This document shows, one piece after another, positions 43,347 to 50,948 of a stretch of 64,000 nt of DNA. Each line of letters starts with the position of its first letter. The stretch's first letter is position 1. Under the pieces are notes generated by a model. That model ran no database searches. It was given only the letters and a program-made list of their open reading frames with translations, and was not told the origin of the DNA. Made by a program: the position numbers and the translations under genes. Source of the DNA: Bacillota bacterium (GTDB lineage Bacteria; Bacillota; Sulfobacillia; Sulfobacillales; Sulfobacillaceae); contig JAJZZP010000113.1 in assembly GCA_021797515.1 (NCBI GenBank), positions 1 to 64,000 of the forward strand, in the 5' to 3' direction.

Positions 43347-43366
43347 ATATACCACCTGGGGTATAT
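43347..43366. promoter_or_regulatory. CsoR/CstR-type operator between divergent genes
   Basis: ATATACC-ACCTGG-GGTATAT, a perfect 7-bp inverted repeat around a six-base centre. The ATACC...GGTAT arms and G/C-rich centre match the operator style of CsoR-family repressors. It lies 18 bases before the persulfide dioxygenase start and 67 bases before the regulator, so it can serve both. Confidence 0.7.
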
Positions 43367-43432
43367 AATGACGCTAGTGACGAAAAAAGTCAACGGTATT
43401 TGCCTAGGACAGAACCGGCAAGCTACTCTTAA

Positions 43433-43762
43433 TTGGTAGCCAGGGGGGCGATTAAGATTACGGACAAGGAACATCCGGAACGGCCTGTGGTTATCGGCCA
43501 ATATTGGGATACGGCGGATTTAATCCGCCGCATGCGCAGGATTGAGGGACAAGCGCGGGGGATCCAAGCGATGTTGGAGCGCGAAGAGGATTGTAAAGCC
43601 ATATTGACACAATTGTCGGCTATGGCGGGAGCCTTAAATCAAGTGGCACGGGTAGTGGGGGCCTGCGGACTGGTCGACAGTCTAAGGCGGAATGCGTCCA
43701 AGCTTAATCCTGAGGATATCCGGGCGGTATTGGAAGATTTGCAGTCGCGGGGACGGTTATAA
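43433..43762 (+). CDS. CsoR/CstR-family repressor with unusual cysteine placement
   Basis: 109 residues. LIRRMRRIEGQARGIQAMLE and EEDCKAILTQLSAMAGALNQVAR are the DUF156 helices of copper- or persulfide-sensing repressors, with the first conserved Cys present. The second helix reads VVGACGLVDSLRRN. Aligned to CstR (xNLIECV) and CsoR (HLxxCV), the usual Cys position is Ser and the only Cys lies five residues earlier; the copper-ligand His is absent. It is therefore not a copper sensor and probably a persulfide sensor. The TTG start has no clear RBS and a later start is possible. Confidence 0.82.
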   Translation: MVARGAIKITDKEHPERPVVIGQYWDTADLIRRMRRIEGQARGIQAMLEREEDCKAILTQLSAMAGALNQVARVVGACGLVDSLRRNASKLNPEDIRAVLEDLQSRGRL

Positions 43763-43800
43763 CTGAGCCAAAGACACGTATAAGATAAGGAGTGATTTTT

Positions 43801-44184
43801 TTGTTCGCATACACAAAATCCACCAGCAAAACCCAAGAAGAAGCTATTCTAAGTGTCCAAATGTCGGTGGAGGCTGAAGGTTTCAAGGTGTTAAATGCCT
43901 TGGACATCGGCAACATTCTTCGCAGCAAAGGCTTGGAACGGGAGCCTATTGTCATTTTGGAGGTCTGTCATGCCAAATCGGCTTATACTTTGCTAGAGAA
44001 CCATATCGACATGGGGTTGTTCCTGCCCTGTAAAATCAATATCTATCGTCAAAACGGACAGACCTTCATTTCCGCCTTAGATCCGCATTTCATTACGAAA
44101 TTGATTCGCATCGATTCCCAGGTCGAGAAATTGGTAGACGAAATTTCTTCCGTAATCTATCGCGCTGTGGACAATGCGGTATAG
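43801..44184 (+). CDS. DUF302-family protein
   Basis: 127 residues, TTG at 43801 8 bases after TAAGGAG (a GTG at 43792 would overlap the RBS). EAILSVQMSVEAEGFKVLNALDI, then VILEVCHAKSAYTLLENHIDMGLFLPCKI matches DUF302, a domain of unknown role often found with persulfide- and sulfur-oxidation genes. The cysteines in EVCHAK and LPCKI are the obvious candidates for thiol chemistry. It follows the repressor gene by about 38 bases. Confidence 0.8.
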   Translation: MFAYTKSTSKTQEEAILSVQMSVEAEGFKVLNALDIGNILRSKGLEREPIVILEVCHAKSAYTLLENHIDMGLFLPCKINIYRQNGQTFISALDPHFITKLIRIDSQVEKLVDEISSVIYRAVDNAV

Positions 44185-44186
44185 GC

Positions 44187-44216
44187 GGACGCCGGCGGCC
44201 ACAGGCCGGTGGCGCC
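44187..44216. terminator. GC-rich hairpin between convergent genes
   Basis: Imperfect stem of GGCGG(A)CGCC / GGCGCC type with no T run, between the DUF302 gene and the FAD oxidoreductase. A possible shared transcript end. Confidence 0.35.
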
Positions 44217-44225
44217 CCTCGGTGA

Positions 44226-45371
44226 TTAAAGTTCCTCCTCTAATGTAAACCCGGGTCGAATGGGAAAGTCGCCGCCGCGATGTCGGAGTGGGTTTAAATG
44301 CGGCGTCTTGGCTTCTCCCAGAGCTATTTTTAGGCCTAATTCTCCCAGGGCGGGGCCTCTCATGACTCCGAATCCCTGGTCGCCGCATGCGACAAAGAGT
44401 CTCTCGGCTACTTGCCCCACCAAGGGGCGGCGATCTGGGGTACTTCCTGCCAAACCGGCCCATGAGGTGCGGAGCCCTGCGGTATCCGCTTGACTGGTCA
44501 AATTAGTTACTTGGGCAGCAATATGGGATTCAAAGGCTTCGTCGCCGGTGGTCTGATAATCATCGGGATCATGTTCGGAGAGTCGAGTGCCATCGCCGGC
44601 AAGTAGATTGCGAGGGCCGTCGGGGACAAGGTAAACGTCTGTTTGCAAGTCCCATACCATCGGTAAATGGTATCCTTGGGGAAAGTCCAAAGAGGAGAGC
44701 TGAACCCGGTAAGGGCGCATTGGGAGATGAAATCCCGACTTGCCAAGCAGCTTGGCGCTCCATGTTCCGGCAGTGACTAAAACCCTTTCAGCATGTAGAG
44801 ATTCCGATCCGATTTGCACCGACACCGATACCGAATTTATGTCAAGGCGGTCCACCCGAGTGCCTAAACGCACTGACAATCCTCGATTTCGGGCTTCGTC
44901 AACAACAGACTCGGCGTAAGCGGTGGGGTTAACGTGAAAGTCTCCAGGAGTCCAAAGTCCGACAGTCTCCGGATTCAGGCGGTCTAGTTCCGGGAATTCT
45001 TTGTAGATTTTGGTAATCTCCCATAGGTCGGCTACAATTCCCCGATCCTGAAGTACTTTGGCACGTCGATGTAACAGGTCCCTACGATAGGGGTCGGCAA
45101 GCGTCAGCATGCCATAGCGTCGGAGAATGGAACGGTCATGGGTGCGCTCATAAGCCTCCTGGTAAAGCTGACGACTCCTCTGGACCCAGTCCATGTCCTC
45201 GGGGTGCCACACCAAATCCGTGACAATCCCGCCTGCCTTGGCACTACTCTCCGATGCTACGCCGGCATTGGCTTCGACCAACAACACCGATGTCAACCCG
45301 CCGCGCACGGCGGCCAGAGCGGCGGAAGTTCCCCACACCCCTGCACCAATGATGATGAGTTCAAATTTCAT
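44226..45371 (-). CDS. FAD-dependent amino acid/glycine oxidase-like oxidoreductase
   Basis: 381 residues of the DAO family. The FAD-binding IIGAGVWGTSAALAAVRGG is at the N-terminus, with a substrate-domain R and C-terminal TSWAGLAGSTPDRRPLVG and ACGDQGFGVMRGPALGELG. It oxidises a primary or secondary amine (glycine, sarcosine, D-amino acid; the ThiO-type is possible). There is no thi gene beside it, so the substrate is undetermined. The divergent CAP gene lies 166 bases upstream. Confidence 0.85.
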   Translation of the reverse strand: MKFELIIIGAGVWGTSAALAAVRGGLTSVLLVEANAGVASESSAKAGGIVTDLVWHPEDMDWVQRSRQLYQEAYERTHDRSILRRYGMLTLADPYRRDLLHRRAKVLQDRGIVADLWEITKIYKEFPELDRLNPETVGLWTPGDFHVNPTAYAESVVDEARNRGLSVRLGTRVDRLDINSVSVSVQIGSESLHAERVLVTAGTWSAKLLGKSGFHLPMRPYRVQLSSLDFPQGYHLPMVWDLQTDVYLVPDGPRNLLAGDGTRLSEHDPDDYQTTGDEAFESHIAAQVTNLTSQADTAGLRTSWAGLAGSTPDRRPLVGQVAERLFVACGDQGFGVMRGPALGELGLKIALGEAKTPHLNPLRHRGGDFPIRPGFTLEEEL

Positions 45372-45479
45372 TACGATCGCCCCTTATGTATTCTGGTCGT
45401 CAACAAATGTTTCCCCGAACACTCTATCACATAAACTGGCAGCCTTCGGAGCCAATTCCTCACGGGATTGTGCAATTTA

Positions 45480-45503
45480 ACCGATATCTACTAAGATATC
45501 GGT
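45480..45503. promoter_or_regulatory. Palindromic operator-like repeat before the CAP-domain gene
   Basis: ACCGATATCT-ACTA-AGATATCGGT, 10-bp perfect arms, 34 bases before the CAP gene start and 109 before the oxidase start. There is no T run, so an operator is more likely than a terminator. Confidence 0.45.
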
Positions 45504-45537
45504 ATGGTTGGTGGCGGATAGCGTGGAGGAGATGTGA

Positions 45538-47094
45538 ATGACACCTCAAATGACATACATCCTTCGTCGGTTACTAATAGCAGGATTGGCGCCGGTACTG
45601 GCACTGTGTTCGCTGTTTTCAGGGCCCAGTCCTACCCGGCTAACTGCTCCGATTTCGGGATATTGGCCAATCCATTTGGTGCCATCGCTGTTCGGTCCGT
45701 ACTCCACTCCGGCCAACAATGGGTATGAAAACGGCAATCAAATTAGCCCGATTATCCCCTTGTCGTATGTTGCCTGGCGGAAACCACAGATATTAGGCGT
45801 GCAATTCATCGGGGATGCCCCGCGCAATCTGGCCAGTGACAAATTTTCCTTGACTATTAAAGGGCCTCGGGGGTACATCAGGGGACTCAAAGTCCAATAT
45901 TTTAGCAATGGATTTGTAGGATGGAAAGTCCCCTCGTTGCCTGCTGGAAAGTATCGCGTCACATTTATGGCGCCGGGGTTTCAACAACCCCAGTCGTCAT
46001 GGTCGGTGACGATTGCCAAACCGCCACAAATGGTTGACCCGGTCACGGAGACCTACGCCGACCAAGCGTCTTTATCTTCACTGAATGCGTATCGCGCGAT
46101 GTTGGACGAGGCACCTGTTAAGTGGAATCAATCGTTGGCCGACGCCGCTATGGCTCACGCCCGTTATTTGGCCGAGAACGGCTACAATGCACCATCTTTT
46201 CATATGGAAGAGAAAAATCGACCGGGATATTCCGGTAAAACTCCATGGTCACGGGACCTGGTTTATGGTTGGCCTAGCATTTTGGATGGCGAAGTCGGGA
46301 TTGAATGGACCCAGTCGCTTCCCCCGGTGGCCGTGATTCAGGACTTGGTGGATACGGTATACCATCGATTGTCCTTGTTATCCGCCAATCTGTTTTTTAG
46401 CGGCGAAGGCAGCAGCACGGGGAAAACCGGGGCTGTGGTCATGGATTTGGGGTATGGTTATAGCAGTAAGCTTCCGCTGGCCATTACCTATCCGCGACCG
46501 GGACAAACGGGACTTCCTACGGCCTGGGTAGATTTGGAAAGTCCAGATCCGGTCCCTAACGGATATGGCAATCGCTACGGATATCCCATTACCGTAGACT
46601 TTCCCACCGTGGAGACGCTGAAAGATGTTCATGTGGGGCTGTTTCAAGGCACCGAGCGGGTTGCCATATATAAAGACATGCCTGGGGTTGAGTCGATGGC
46701 GGGAAACCAACTGGGGATGGTACCCCGGTATCCTTTGAATCCCAACACGGTTTATTCAGTCGAGGTTTTTGCCACTGCAACGTTTAACAGCGGGGTGACG
46801 CAGCCGATCACCTTGCACTGGCGGTTTTCGACCGGAGGCGATACAGAATCGGTGGCGGTGGCTCCTCTTTCGGCCCATCATATTTTGGTTTCTGTAGTGA
46901 GGGCGGGAAATGGAGAACCTGATGTCAATACGCCGCTTCGGATTTACCGTGTCCTATCCCCGACGCGGCAACAGATGGTGGGATCGGGTCGCACTGGGCT
47001 CAGCGGCACTTGGAATTTTGAACGCAAACAAGAGACGCGAGCTCTGTACAACGTGGTGACCCAATCGGGCAATAGCGATGAATTCTGGTGGTAG
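45538..47094 (+). CDS. Secreted CAP-domain (SCP/PR-1-like) protein
   Basis: 518 residues. A signal peptide (LLIAGLAPVLALCSLFSG) is followed by a beta-rich region (about 80-165) and a CAP domain (about 175-300) with LNAYRAMLDEAPVKWNQSLADAAMAHARYLAENG and a VVMDLGYGY strand. The rest (about 310-518) looks like Ig-type beta domains with repeated VFATATFNSGVTQ-like strands. CAP proteins of spore-formers are extracellular, with unknown role. RBS GGAGGAG. The alpha/beta hydrolase start is only 5 bases after its stop. Confidence 0.82.
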   Translation: MTPQMTYILRRLLIAGLAPVLALCSLFSGPSPTRLTAPISGYWPIHLVPSLFGPYSTPANNGYENGNQISPIIPLSYVAWRKPQILGVQFIGDAPRNLASDKFSLTIKGPRGYIRGLKVQYFSNGFVGWKVPSLPAGKYRVTFMAPGFQQPQSSWSVTIAKPPQMVDPVTETYADQASLSSLNAYRAMLDEAPVKWNQSLADAAMAHARYLAENGYNAPSFHMEEKNRPGYSGKTPWSRDLVYGWPSILDGEVGIEWTQSLPPVAVIQDLVDTVYHRLSLLSANLFFSGEGSSTGKTGAVVMDLGYGYSSKLPLAITYPRPGQTGLPTAWVDLESPDPVPNGYGNRYGYPITVDFPTVETLKDVHVGLFQGTERVAIYKDMPGVESMAGNQLGMVPRYPLNPNTVYSVEVFATATFNSGVTQPITLHWRFSTGGDTESVAVAPLSAHHILVSVVRAGNGEPDVNTPLRIYRVLSPTRQQMVGSGRTGLSGTWNFERKQETRALYNVVTQSGNSDEFWW

Positions 47095-47099
47095 AGCAT

Positions 47100-47921
47100 A
47101 TGGCTATCGTAGTTGACGAACAGATTTCGATTTACTTAAAAGGACAGGCTATTCGTCTTAATTTTGCCTCTAGCGGCCAAGGTGATTTCACGGGGAACTG
47201 GATCCTGGTTCATGGGATGGGCTCATCCCGGTTGGCGTACCGGCCGATGATGGAGCGATGGCCGTTTCCGGGCAGGGTCTATGCGGTGGATTTGCCAGGG
47301 TTTGGCGCCTCTGGACATCTCAAGCAGCCGCATAGTCTAGACGATTATGTGGCCGCGGTGGGAGCCTTGATTGACGGTCGAAGCATAGATCATCCGATCA
47401 TCTTAGGCCACTCGTTTGGCGGATTGGTGGCGGCCGAAGTGTTAGCCCAGTTTCCTCACCGGGTGAAAGGAGGCGTATTGGTGTCTAGTGCCGGATTTTT
47501 TCCCCCGCAAAATGCGATGGCGCCTACGCGCCATGTCTGGCTTAATCGGCTTGGGATTTGGGTAACCGGATTCGAATATTTTGGATTGCGCATGGTTCGG
47601 GCTTTAGGCTTGGACCCTGCCGTATTAACCCGAAATGACCGACGGCGGCTGCAGTATGGCTGGCGCCATGCCATCGAAATGGCTCGAATGCCAAAATTTT
47701 ATGAAGATACTCGATTGCTAGAGAAAATTGTGGCAGCAAAACCGCGGGTAGTCCTTATCCATGGTGAGCGGGATCCGCTTTTCCCGTTATCAGAGCTACG
47801 CCGTGTGATTGGCCCCACCTTTCCAATTTGGGAAATGCCAGGCGTTGGCCATCTCCCGTATGATACCGATCTCGATCAATTCTTGAATATTTTGTGGCAG
47901 GCAGTCCAGTCATGGTGTTAG
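47100..47921 (+). CDS. Alpha/beta-hydrolase
   Basis: 273 residues. VHGMGSSRLAYRPMMERW carries the oxyanion loop, GHSFGGLVAAEVL the nucleophile elbow, GERDPLFPL the acid and GVGHLPYD the histidine. Lipid/ester hydrolase of unknown substrate. It starts at ATG 47100 (GTG at 47088 possible) and its stop overlaps that of the convergent ATP sulfurylase gene by 4 bases. Confidence 0.85.
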   Translation: MAIVVDEQISIYLKGQAIRLNFASSGQGDFTGNWILVHGMGSSRLAYRPMMERWPFPGRVYAVDLPGFGASGHLKQPHSLDDYVAAVGALIDGRSIDHPIILGHSFGGLVAAEVLAQFPHRVKGGVLVSSAGFFPPQNAMAPTRHVWLNRLGIWVTGFEYFGLRMVRALGLDPAVLTRNDRRRLQYGWRHAIEMARMPKFYEDTRLLEKIVAAKPRVVLIHGERDPLFPLSELRRVIGPTFPIWEMPGVGHLPYDTDLDQFLNILWQAVQSWC

Positions 47922-49609
47922 TCGAGGATTCTATAAACTCCTGGCGTATTTTCAATATTCGGTGCCAACGCCCGAATCTCTTGCAGGTACTGAATAATGG
48001 TATCCACCATTTCCGGCAAGGAGTGATGCTGGGTATCGAAAATGAGGTCTGCCGTCTGGGGGACCTGGTAAGGTTCGTCAATACCTGTCATATGCTGCAG
48101 TCGGCCACTACGGGCTTGGGCATAGAGTCCTTTGGGATCGCGGCGTTCACATTCCTCAAGGGGCGTTGAGAGGTAAATTTCGGCAAACACTCCGTCTTCT
48201 TCAATGTGCTGCCGCAAGGTTTGACGATCAGCCTGGTAGGGTGCAATGAGAGCCATTACGGCGATGCCACCATGCTGAGCAATAATTTGCGCCACAAATC
48301 CTACACGGGCCAAGTGCTCTTGGCGATCCTCCCGAGAAAAGCCTAACCCTTTGGAGAGGTGGCGACGGATTACGTCTCCGTCAAGCAACGTGATGGGACG
48401 ATTGTCCAAAATTCGTAGGGCATTGACAAGGGCCGCCGCTAAGGTGCTTTTGCCAGACGCCGGCAACCCAGTAACGAGCAAAACTAGACCCTTGGATTGG
48501 AGTTGGTTATAGCCTTTTTCCAGCACTTGGCGTACTGGTTTTGGAGCATACCATTCAGGCAGCGTCTGCCCTAAAGCCAGCCGATTTCGCACCCAAGTGC
48601 CCGAGATTTTCGCAAAATCTGTGACATTCTTACCGGCGATGGGCATGTAGGTTTGCAGTTTCTTGTGCCAGGCGTACTCTGGGAAAATCAGCGCTTGGAT
48701 CTGCATTTTGTCTGACACGGTCCGAAATAGATCTTGGGCTGCATAGGGATCCCACCAGTACCCATCGGGCCTTCGCGGATTGTGCCCAGGATCGGCTGGC
48801 GATCTGCCCACGATAAAATAATCGGCACCAAAATTTTGCCGGATTAAGGCATGCCAAACGGCTTCTCGCGGACCTGCCATCCTCATGGCCAAAGGAAGGG
48901 TTGACACCGTGACCGGGGGCACGCTGTCGGATGCGGGATAACTGTCGGCTAAAGCCAGTACCGCCCGTATGCGCATGGCAGCTTGCATGTCCCCTGGATT
49001 CGTGGGTCCGATAGTAGGATGAATCAATAGGTGCCCCTGGGTGTCTTTGAGGGCTTGCTTGGTGACCGCATAATGCGCGCCATGCATGGGATTTCGGGTC
49101 TGAAAGGCTACAATCGGCTTGCCGATGGCTTTCCATCGAGGCCAAAGTTCTTGGGGGGTTCGGTACGGGGGCAAGAAGTCGACTTGTCGGGCGATGGCCG
49201 CCCTTTGGGGATCAACCACGGTCACCGGACCGCCCACATAACAAGGATGGCGTTGATGCAAAAGTCGGACTCCAGAGTGCGTCAGGTCGTCGGTGCCATA
49301 GATCTTTAACGCTTCTTCGGAAAAGTTGGGGCAAAACACATCGTCGATGCGAAGGTGGGCCAGGGGAGTCCCGTCTGCACGGCAAAGCATCAAAGTTCCG
49401 CCCAATGGCAAGGCATCGGCCAGGGATTGGGGAATGTCCAAGGTAACCGGAATCGGCCATAAGGCGCCTGTGGCCAACGTCATGGACTGAAGCACAGAAC
49501 GGTAATCCTTCTCCGTCAAAAATCCTTTTAGTGGCAAAAAAGCACCTGTCAGTAAAAGTTCTACATCGCAACGCTGCCGTTCGTCTAAAATCCATTGTAG
49601 GGTTTGCAC
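47918..49609 (-). CDS. sat: Fused ATP sulfurylase / APS kinase
   Basis: 563 residues, GTG start. Residues 1 to about 385 are ATP sulfurylase: QTRNPMHGAHYAVTKQAL (H-x-x-H type) and GRSPADPGHNPRRPDGYWWD. The C-terminal 175 are APS kinase: VTGLPASGKSTLAAALVNAL P-loop, LDGDVIRRHLSKGLGFSREDR, and IYLSTPLEECERRDPKGLY. Together they turn sulfate and ATP into PAPS. The divergent neighbour is a PAPS-dependent sulfotransferase. No PAPS reductase or sulfite reductase is adjacent, so this copy may serve sulfation rather than cysteine synthesis (inference). Confidence 0.92.
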   Translation of the reverse strand: MQTLQWILDERQRCDVELLLTGAFLPLKGFLTEKDYRSVLQSMTLATGALWPIPVTLDIPQSLADALPLGGTLMLCRADGTPLAHLRIDDVFCPNFSEEALKIYGTDDLTHSGVRLLHQRHPCYVGGPVTVVDPQRAAIARQVDFLPPYRTPQELWPRWKAIGKPIVAFQTRNPMHGAHYAVTKQALKDTQGHLLIHPTIGPTNPGDMQAAMRIRAVLALADSYPASDSVPPVTVSTLPLAMRMAGPREAVWHALIRQNFGADYFIVGRSPADPGHNPRRPDGYWWDPYAAQDLFRTVSDKMQIQALIFPEYAWHKKLQTYMPIAGKNVTDFAKISGTWVRNRLALGQTLPEWYAPKPVRQVLEKGYNQLQSKGLVLLVTGLPASGKSTLAAALVNALRILDNRPITLLDGDVIRRHLSKGLGFSREDRQEHLARVGFVAQIIAQHGGIAVMALIAPYQADRQTLRQHIEEDGVFAEIYLSTPLEECERRDPKGLYAQARSGRLQHMTGIDEPYQVPQTADLIFDTQHHSLPEMVDTIIQYLQEIRALAPNIENTPGVYRILD

Positions 49610-49764
49610 GCGAAAGCCGCCTTTGGCAAGATATTTACTTTACCGTACCGCAAAAATGCTCGGACATACAACGAAGTCAAGTGATTTCAGTAAACTTTCA
49701 GGTGTGGTTGGGTGAAACCTGGTTAAAGTGAAGGGGAGGTTTTTAGGAAAAGAGCGGTGACAAT

Positions 49765-50643
49765 TTGCAGCCCAATTTTCTGATCATCGGTGCTCCCCGT
49801 ACCGGCACTACCCATCTATATCAAGGACTCCGGCAGCATCCTCAGGTGTTTATGCCTGACTTCAAGGAACCGATGTTTTTTGCCTATCAGGGACAGGCAA
49901 GACCGTGGGCTATTGACACCTGGGCGGACTATCAGGCGTTGTTCCGCGATACCGATCATTTTATCGCCCGCGGCGAGGCTTCGACGCTGTATCTGTGGCA
50001 TCCCAACGCGGCGTTCAACATTCACCGCCGAGTACCTGAGATGCGACTGATTGCGGTGTTGCGCAATCCGGTGGAACGCGCCTTTTCGCAATATACCTTT
50101 CAGCGGCTGTTAAATATGGAACCCTATGATACATTTGAAGCGGCCTTAGCCATGGAGGCGGAAAGGCAACGATCCAGCGCCTCGGCTTTTTTGCTCTATT
50201 CCGAGGTTGGTCGTTACGGTGAACAAATTGCTCGCTATCAAACGTTATTCTCATCTGAGCAGATGCAGATCGTTCTCAATGAAGATCTTCAAGATCATCC
50301 AGACCGGGTGTTTTCCGAGATGTTCCGGCATATTGGAGTAGACCCGTCTTTTAAGCCGAAATTGGAACACCGCACCAACCCTTCAGGAATTCCCAAGAAA
50401 AAGGCGCTGTACGAACGCCTAAAGGCTGGCGGACGAAAGGTCAAAGGACTCATTCCGAAGCAGTTGGCAATGCAACTAAGCGGAGCCTTGGACAGGCGTT
50501 ATCTTACTCGTCCAAATCTGGGAAAAGAAACCTATAATACTCTCTTAGCCCTATTTCGTGAGGATATTTTGTACACCCAAGAGCTCATCGGGAGGGATCT
50601 CTCGCGCTGGTTGGAGCCGATGGATGATATGCCTAACACCTGA
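49765..50643 (+). CDS. PAPS-dependent sulfotransferase
   Basis: 292 residues, TTG start. FLIIGAPRTGTTHLYQGLRQHPQVFMP is the 5'-phosphosulfate loop, the FKEPMFF segment follows, and LIAVLRNPVERAFSQYTFQ is the 3'-phosphate motif of the heparan/NodH-type sulfotransferases. It transfers sulfate to a hydroxyl or amine, probably on a cell-surface glycan or lipid. It is cytoplasmic (no signal peptide). It is divergent from the enzyme that makes its donor. Confidence 0.9.
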   Translation: MQPNFLIIGAPRTGTTHLYQGLRQHPQVFMPDFKEPMFFAYQGQARPWAIDTWADYQALFRDTDHFIARGEASTLYLWHPNAAFNIHRRVPEMRLIAVLRNPVERAFSQYTFQRLLNMEPYDTFEAALAMEAERQRSSASAFLLYSEVGRYGEQIARYQTLFSSEQMQIVLNEDLQDHPDRVFSEMFRHIGVDPSFKPKLEHRTNPSGIPKKKALYERLKAGGRKVKGLIPKQLAMQLSGALDRRYLTRPNLGKETYNTLLALFREDILYTQELIGRDLSRWLEPMDDMPNT

Positions 50644-50948
50644 TTTAGTAGTCTAATACGGATGGGCCGCTATGTCCGATTGGTATGCTGATAGCGGCGG
50701 TCGCCTAAGCGACGGAACAAAACACCTGTCAAGCGGGGGGCATCCCACCGGCTGAGCCCCCCTTACCGGCCAACAGGTGCTGGTGGACTCACAAACCGCC
50801 CACCAGCACCTGTTGCAGAACCCAGATACCCCACTGGCTTTGCAACAGGTTCAAATATCCGGTTGGAGGCAGTTGGCTTGGTATCCCGCAGTTCGTCGCC
50901 GGGGCAGCGGTGAAAGCTTCTCTGGTAAATGTGCTGGACAATAGCGAA
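50644..50948. other. Non-coding region with strong secondary structure
   Basis: About 305 bases with no gene. CAACAGGTGCTGGTGG (50771-50786) pairs perfectly with 50800-50815 across a 13-base loop, and further ACACCTGT/ACAGGT and CAACAGGTT pieces lie on both sides, so several alternative folds are possible. It lies between convergent genes and could be a joint terminator region or a structured RNA. A T run is lacking. Confidence 0.4.
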
